From: Planctomycetota bacterium
GTDB lineage: Bacteria > Planctomycetota > B15-G4 > JADJEK01
Length of the DNA stretch: 64,000 nt
Assembly (NCBI GenBank): GCA_016709145.1
Contig: JADJEK010000001.1
Location: 806,001-870,000 of the forward strand
Reading direction: 5' to 3'
Position 1 is the stretch's first letter. Each line of letters begins with the position of its first letter. The notes under the pieces are model-generated. The model did no database searches, had not been told where the DNA came from, and saw only the letters and a program-made list of their open reading frames with translations. The translations under genes and the position numbers were made by a program. Of this stretch, positions 60,619-64,000 are shown in pieces.

Positions 60619-61469
60619 AGGTCGAACTCGCCTCCGTGCGGTCGATCCTGACCCGCACGAGCGGGTTCCTCGCCAACGTCACGTCGCATTCGGCCCAGCC
60701 GTACCGCGGCTGCTCGTTCGGAAAGACTGCGTGCGGAGTGGGCTGCTACGCGCAACACAACCGTTGGATCACGCAGGGCCGGGCATGGGGCGAGTTCCTC
60801 GACGCGCGCGTGAACGCCGATCAGTCGTATCGGACGAGCGTCGCGCGCGAGCGAGCTTGGGCTCGCCGCGCGCGCGGTTCGTTCTCGATCTTCATGTCGA
60901 GTTCGACCGATCCGTTCCTGCCCCAGGAGCGGTCGCTCGGAGTCACGCGCGCGCTGCTGCTCGCGATGTTGGACGAGCCGCCGGACGCACTCGTGGTCCA
61001 GACGCATTCGGATCGCGTGACGGACGCGATCGACGTCCTCGGCAGTCTGGCGTCGCGCTGTGCTCTGCGCGTGCATCTCTCGATCGAGAGCGATCGCGAC
61101 ACGCTGCCCGGCCTGCCACCACCGGCGTCGAGCGTCGAGCGTCGCTTCTCCGCGGCGGTCGCGCTGCGCGCCGCGGGCCTGCGTGTGGTCGTGACGGTGG
61201 CGCCACTGTGGCCGATCGCCGATCCCGACGCGTTCTTCGCGCGCATCGCGGAGTGCGCCGACGCGGTCGTGCTCGATCACTTCATCGAAGGTGACGGGAC
61301 GCGCGACGGCGCCCGTACGTTCGCGACGGCGTTGCCGGCCGCGATCGCCGCGATCGATCCCGACGCGAACTCGCTCGCGTACCGCGAGCGCATGGTCGCG
61401 GTCGCGCGGCGGCACTTGCCCGGACGCGTCGGGATCGACGTCGACGGCTTCGCGGCTCGCTTCACGTGA
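60615..61469 (+). CDS. Radical SAM protein with CX6CX3C motif (SPL-like)
   Basis: A 284-residue protein. The region PYRGCSFGKTACGVGCYAQHN resembles the PYRGC...CYA site of spore-photoproduct-lyase-like radical SAM proteins, but spacing is C-x6-C-x3-C instead of C-x3-C-x2-C. The rest is TIM-barrel-like, with SIFMSSSTDPFLPQE and VHLSIESDRD. The reaction and substrate are unknown. The ATG overlaps the stop of the PH-domain gene. A 22-bp hairpin covers its stop. Confidence 0.8.
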   Translation: MKVELASVRSILTRTSGFLANVTSHSAQPYRGCSFGKTACGVGCYAQHNRWITQGRAWGEFLDARVNADQSYRTSVARERAWARRARGSFSIFMSSSTDPFLPQERSLGVTRALLLAMLDEPPDALVVQTHSDRVTDAIDVLGSLASRCALRVHLSIESDRDTLPGLPPPASSVERRFSAAVALRAAGLRVVVTVAPLWPIADPDAFFARIAECADAVVLDHFIEGDGTRDGARTFATALPAAIAAIDPDANSLAYRERMVAVARRHLPGRVGIDVDGFAARFT

Positions 61470-61502
61470 CGCGCGCAAGAGCGCGCGTCACGTGAAGCGA
61501 GC
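61455..61502. terminator. 22-bp perfect hairpin between convergent genes
   Basis: Positions 61455-61476 and 61481-61502 pair perfectly with an AAGA loop and overlap the stop of the radical SAM gene. The symmetric hairpin lies between convergent genes and could act on both strands. There is no T-tract. Confidence 0.6.
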
Positions 61503-61518
61503 GCCGTCCGCGCACCGG

Positions 61519-62982
61519 TCACTGCAGGTGGATCTTCAACGGCTTCGGGCCGAATACGTGGTTCGTCGGCGTGAACAGGAACAGCGTCTGCACGTAGAGA
61601 TCGACGGTCGGCACCACGGGCGGCAGCGTCAGCGGCAAGTACAGCCCGCCGGGCGGAGCGGCCGGAAGCGCGAACACCAAGCTCGTCAGCGGCAGGGTCT
61701 GCACCAGACATCCGGGCTGGACCACCGCGGTCGCATTGCCGGTGCCGACGACGAGCAAGCCCGGCGTGAACGGAATCGTCTGGGTCAGCTCGAGCGCGAT
61801 CGGCTCGCCGCCACTCGGACAACCCCATCCGAGCAACAGCGGCGTCGGAGCCGAGCCCGGAGCCGGACACCCGCTGCCATAGACCGTGTACGAGCCGTCG
61901 CATTGCGGCAGCGCGACGAACGCGCGCGTCGATCCCATGAACTCGCCGTCACCGACGATGCGGCCGGACTCGTCGATGTCGCGCGCCGACACCAAGACCC
62001 AGCCGGAGTTCGGATCGATCATCTTGTTCATGTCGATCATCGCTCCGTTCTTCCACACGAACGCGCGGGCCTCGCCAAGCGTCGTGAACGAGAAGCCGCA
62101 AGCGACTCCGAGATCGTTGATCCCGTACGCGACGCTCTGATCGCCGCCGAGCGTGCCGAGATCCAGCCCACCGCCACTCGCGTTCCAGATCGTCGCGGTT
62201 TGCTTGTCGAACAGTCCGCCCGCGTGGTCGGCGCTGCCGGCCACTTCGCCGAAGCGGTTCAGATCGAACGCCTGGCTCGACGCGCCCTGGATCTGACTGG
62301 ACGTGTGCAGGTCGATCATCTGCGTGGTGTCCCACAGGAACGCGTGCTGCTTGCCGAACGGATCGAACGAGTAGCCGACGACGCGGCCGACGTCGTCGAT
62401 GCGGACGCCGACCGTTTCGGAGTGGAACGAGATCGCCAACGAGCCGAGGTCGGTGACGAACCCACCGTCGACGATGACGGTGTGATTGCCGTCGAACGCC
62501 GTTTGGTCGAGCCCCAGGCAGACGATCTGACCACTGGTGTTGATCGACGTCGCATTGCGCAGATCGAGCGTGGTCGCGCCCGGCTGCACCAGCGAACGGA
62601 CGTCGACGGGGACTCCACCCGTCCACATCACGGGATGCTCGAACTGGATGACCAGCGGGCCGATGTTGACTTGGTCGGTGCTCGTCCCCACCACGATGCC
62701 GGCCGCGTTGCGATCGTTCGCGACGCCGCCGTCGTCACCGGGCAAGGGGCTCAGCGCGTGTGCACCCGCGGAGCCGAACACGATCGCGTGGGTCTGGTTC
62801 GTGCCGGTCGGAATGCCGAGACCGACGGAACTGCCGTCCGCGCCGATGCGCAGGGCCTGTGCGCCAGCGAGCGCCCCTGTGCGATCGAGGTCCTCGGGGA
62901 CAAATCCGGATTGGGTGAACGCGACATCGGCAACGCACGACAGTGCGATGAGCGCGACGAGGGATCGTCGGACGAAATGCAT
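61519..62982 (-). CDS. Secreted HAF-repeat protein with lineage C-terminal domain
   Basis: A 487-residue exported protein with a signal peptide (residues 1-23). Residues about 45-355 contain HAF repeats: 'HAFLW' followed by 'D-L-G-T-L-G-G' and 'I-N-x-x-G-x-V-x-G', the pattern of HAF beta-propeller proteins. After YGSGCPAPG the final domain (about 375-487) resembles the ends of the proteins at 9311 and 56103, with a VDLYVQTLFLF strand and a hydrophobic end. It is probably an extracellular or surface protein. It is convergent with the radical SAM gene. Confidence 0.72.
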   Translation of the reverse strand: MHFVRRSLVALIALSCVADVAFTQSGFVPEDLDRTGALAGAQALRIGADGSSVGLGIPTGTNQTHAIVFGSAGAHALSPLPGDDGGVANDRNAAGIVVGTSTDQVNIGPLVIQFEHPVMWTGGVPVDVRSLVQPGATTLDLRNATSINTSGQIVCLGLDQTAFDGNHTVIVDGGFVTDLGSLAISFHSETVGVRIDDVGRVVGYSFDPFGKQHAFLWDTTQMIDLHTSSQIQGASSQAFDLNRFGEVAGSADHAGGLFDKQTATIWNASGGGLDLGTLGGDQSVAYGINDLGVACGFSFTTLGEARAFVWKNGAMIDMNKMIDPNSGWVLVSARDIDESGRIVGDGEFMGSTRAFVALPQCDGSYTVYGSGCPAPGSAPTPLLLGWGCPSGGEPIALELTQTIPFTPGLLVVGTGNATAVVQPGCLVQTLPLTSLVFALPAAPPGGLYLPLTLPPVVPTVDLYVQTLFLFTPTNHVFGPKPLKIHLQ

Positions 62983-63044
62983 GGAAGTTCTCGACGCGGA
63001 GCGGCGTGAGGTTCCGGATCGCCCAGGTACGTCGGCGAGTTTCG

Positions 63045-63833
63045 TCAGACGGCGAACACCGAGCGGTATCCCCAGAACGTGTCGTACTTCAAATCGTTGG
63101 TGTGCAAACGATGGAGATCGAACGACGATGCCTCGTCGAAGGTCCAGCCCAGGCGCAGGGGCCGGTCCTGGTCCTTGCGCATCAGGACGAACGTCTCGAC
63201 CTTCTTCGTGCTGGCATCGGTGGCGATCGACAGGTCGAACCCGGCCTTGGCCACGCGCTTCAGCGCCTTGCGCAGGGGCAGCCGGTCGTCGCCGTCGTAG
63301 ACCACGAATCGCGGGGTCTCGAAGCGCAGGAAATCAGGCGCCCCGAGCTTCCACGTATCGACGTGCAAGTACGCACGCCCACCGGGTTTGAGCACGCGCC
63401 AGGTTTCCTCGAGCACGCGGTCCTTGCGTGCCACGTAGTGGATCGCGACCTGACTCACCACCAGGTCCATCGAAGCATCGGGCCACGGCAATGCGCTGGC
63501 GTCGCCGAAACGGATGTCGGGGGGCTCGAGCGTGGCCGCCTCGGCGGCGGTCTTTTGGCCTTCGGCGACGACGCGTGCGCGCAGGCTCTCCCCGCCCTCC
63601 ATGGCTTGCCAGGGTGCCTTGTTCAGTCCGTGCAGGCCGAAATGCGGCCAGCGCATCCACAGGTCCTGGAGGACGCGGCCTTCGCCGCAGCCGATCTCGA
63701 GCAGGGACGGGCGCGGATCGCGTGCGAGCCGCTCGACGAACTCGCCGAGTTCCTGCTGCTGGAAGCGCTTGGTCAGCTCGGCGAACCCGCGATTACGCGA
63801 GAAGAAGCCCGTGCCTGGTCCACCTTTGACCAA
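63045..63833 (-). CDS. Class I SAM-dependent methyltransferase
   Basis: A 262-residue methyltransferase of the Methyltransf_11 type. Motif I is LLEIGCGEGRV; the acidic post-I residue and the motif IV/V region are in DLVVSQVAIHYVAR and EETWRVLKPGG. The C-terminus may form an additional beta cap. The start is a TTG at 63833 with AGGAG 9 nt upstream; no in-frame ATG precedes it. Substrate unknown. On the minus strand a TATGAT at 63908-63903 could be the -10 element of this gene. Confidence 0.8.
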   Translation of the reverse strand: MVKGGPGTGFFSRNRGFAELTKRFQQQELGEFVERLARDPRPSLLEIGCGEGRVLQDLWMRWPHFGLHGLNKAPWQAMEGGESLRARVVAEGQKTAAEAATLEPPDIRFGDASALPWPDASMDLVVSQVAIHYVARKDRVLEETWRVLKPGGRAYLHVDTWKLGAPDFLRFETPRFVVYDGDDRLPLRKALKRVAKAGFDLSIATDASTKKVETFVLMRKDQDRPLRLGWTFDEASSFDLHRLHTNDLKYDTFWGYRSVFAV

Positions 63834-63902
63834 CTGCCGCTCTCCTCGACTTCGGATCGCATGAACAACCGATCGCGGTCCTGCGTCGGACGCGACGGGC
63901 GG

Positions 63903-63908
63903 ATCATA
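63903..63908 (-). promoter_or_regulatory. Candidate -10 element of the methyltransferase gene
   Basis: On the minus strand TATGAT lies about 70 nt upstream of the TTG start. It is the best match to TATAAT in this region, but no -35 element is clear. Confidence 0.3.
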
Positions 63909-63975
63909 TCGGCGAGCGCCGGTTCAGCGCCCGCCTTGACTTGGTCGAAACCCGGGGGACGATGCAACCGTCGCG

Positions 63976-64000
63976 ATGGCAAACAACGGCGACGAACGCT
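63976..64000 (+). CDS. Possible gene start truncated by the right edge
   Basis: An ATG at 63976 opens a frame to the edge (MANNGDER). A TTGACT at 63936-63941 could be a -35 element, but no good -10 or Shine-Dalgarno sequence accompanies it. The visible part is too short to identify. Confidence 0.25.

Noticed and set aside
59004..61469. Single open frame read as a PH-domain/radical SAM fusion protein
   Set aside because: The middle segment is out-of-frame arginine-rich sequence, the true PH domain continues in another frame, and the radical SAM protein has its own coupled ATG.

Overview
This window is GC-rich, densely coded bacterial chromosome. It most likely comes from a member of the Planctomycetota. 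The evidence is family content: an ECF-type sigma factor followed by a membrane Ser/Thr kinase with a repeat-rich sensor region, a second ECF factor fused through a membrane helix to an exported beta-sandwich region, a BlaI/M56 pair, many Sec- or lipobox-bearing secreted proteins, and a recurrent C-terminal domain on otherwise unrelated exported proteins. This is inference from gene content; no rRNA is present to confirm it.

Layout. 1-2.6 kb: two subunits of a 4-hydroxybenzoyl-CoA-reductase-like molybdenum hydroxylase, the first cut by the left edge. 2.6-8.1 kb: a 70-residue small protein, ispG, a LysR regulator, and a BlaI repressor with its M56 sensor protease. 8.1-12 kb: folE and queD (pterin/7-deazaguanine precursors), a secreted repeat protein, and a tRNA dihydrouridine synthase. 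12-20 kb: the ECF/exported-domain fusion, glutamine-dependent nadE with a lipoprotein GNAT, and a large NPCBM-like secreted protein. 20-30.7 kb: a complete phosphate regulon, phoB-phoR-(secreted beta-helix)-pstB-pstS-pstC-pstA-phoU. Matching direct-repeat boxes lie ahead of phoB and ahead of pstB.

30.7-31.25 kb is a hairpin-rich non-coding stretch. 31.3-38 kb: trmJ, a beta-helix protein, a Cys-rich mini-lipoprotein, and a compact biotin operon bioB-bioFD-bioA in which BioF and BioD are one polypeptide. 38-44.7 kb is the most interesting segment. An operon on the minus strand encodes two paralogous 314-residue Tat-signal proteins with a conserved C-terminal cysteine motif, a DUF692/MNIO iron oxygenase and a small partner protein. 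It diverges from an ECF-type sigma factor and a Ser/Thr kinase. Between them lies an ECF-style promoter facing the MNIO operon. I propose this as a candidate undescribed cysteine-modification system acting on exported proteins.

44.7-50.2 kb: an agmatinase-family hydrolase, a three-lipoprotein group including an LpoB-like protein, a 162-bp inverted-repeat element, and a D-amino-acid oxidase. 50.3-56 kb: hisS, an exported fusion of a metallo-beta-lactamase-fold hydrolase with a D-2-hydroxyacid dehydrogenase, and a GH95-like secreted glycosidase. 56-64 kb: a secreted protein with a duplicated domain, mscL, two bacterial-PH membrane proteins (the second with a frameshift), a radical SAM protein with unusual cysteine spacing, an HAF-repeat secreted protein, a methyltransferase and a possible gene start at the right edge.

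Two features recur. Many starts have a TAnnnT -10 element only 6-10 nt upstream of the start codon, which suggests leaderless transcripts. Adjacent genes are often translationally coupled through ATGA or GTGA overlaps. No tRNA, rRNA, CRISPR array, transposase or phage gene was seen.
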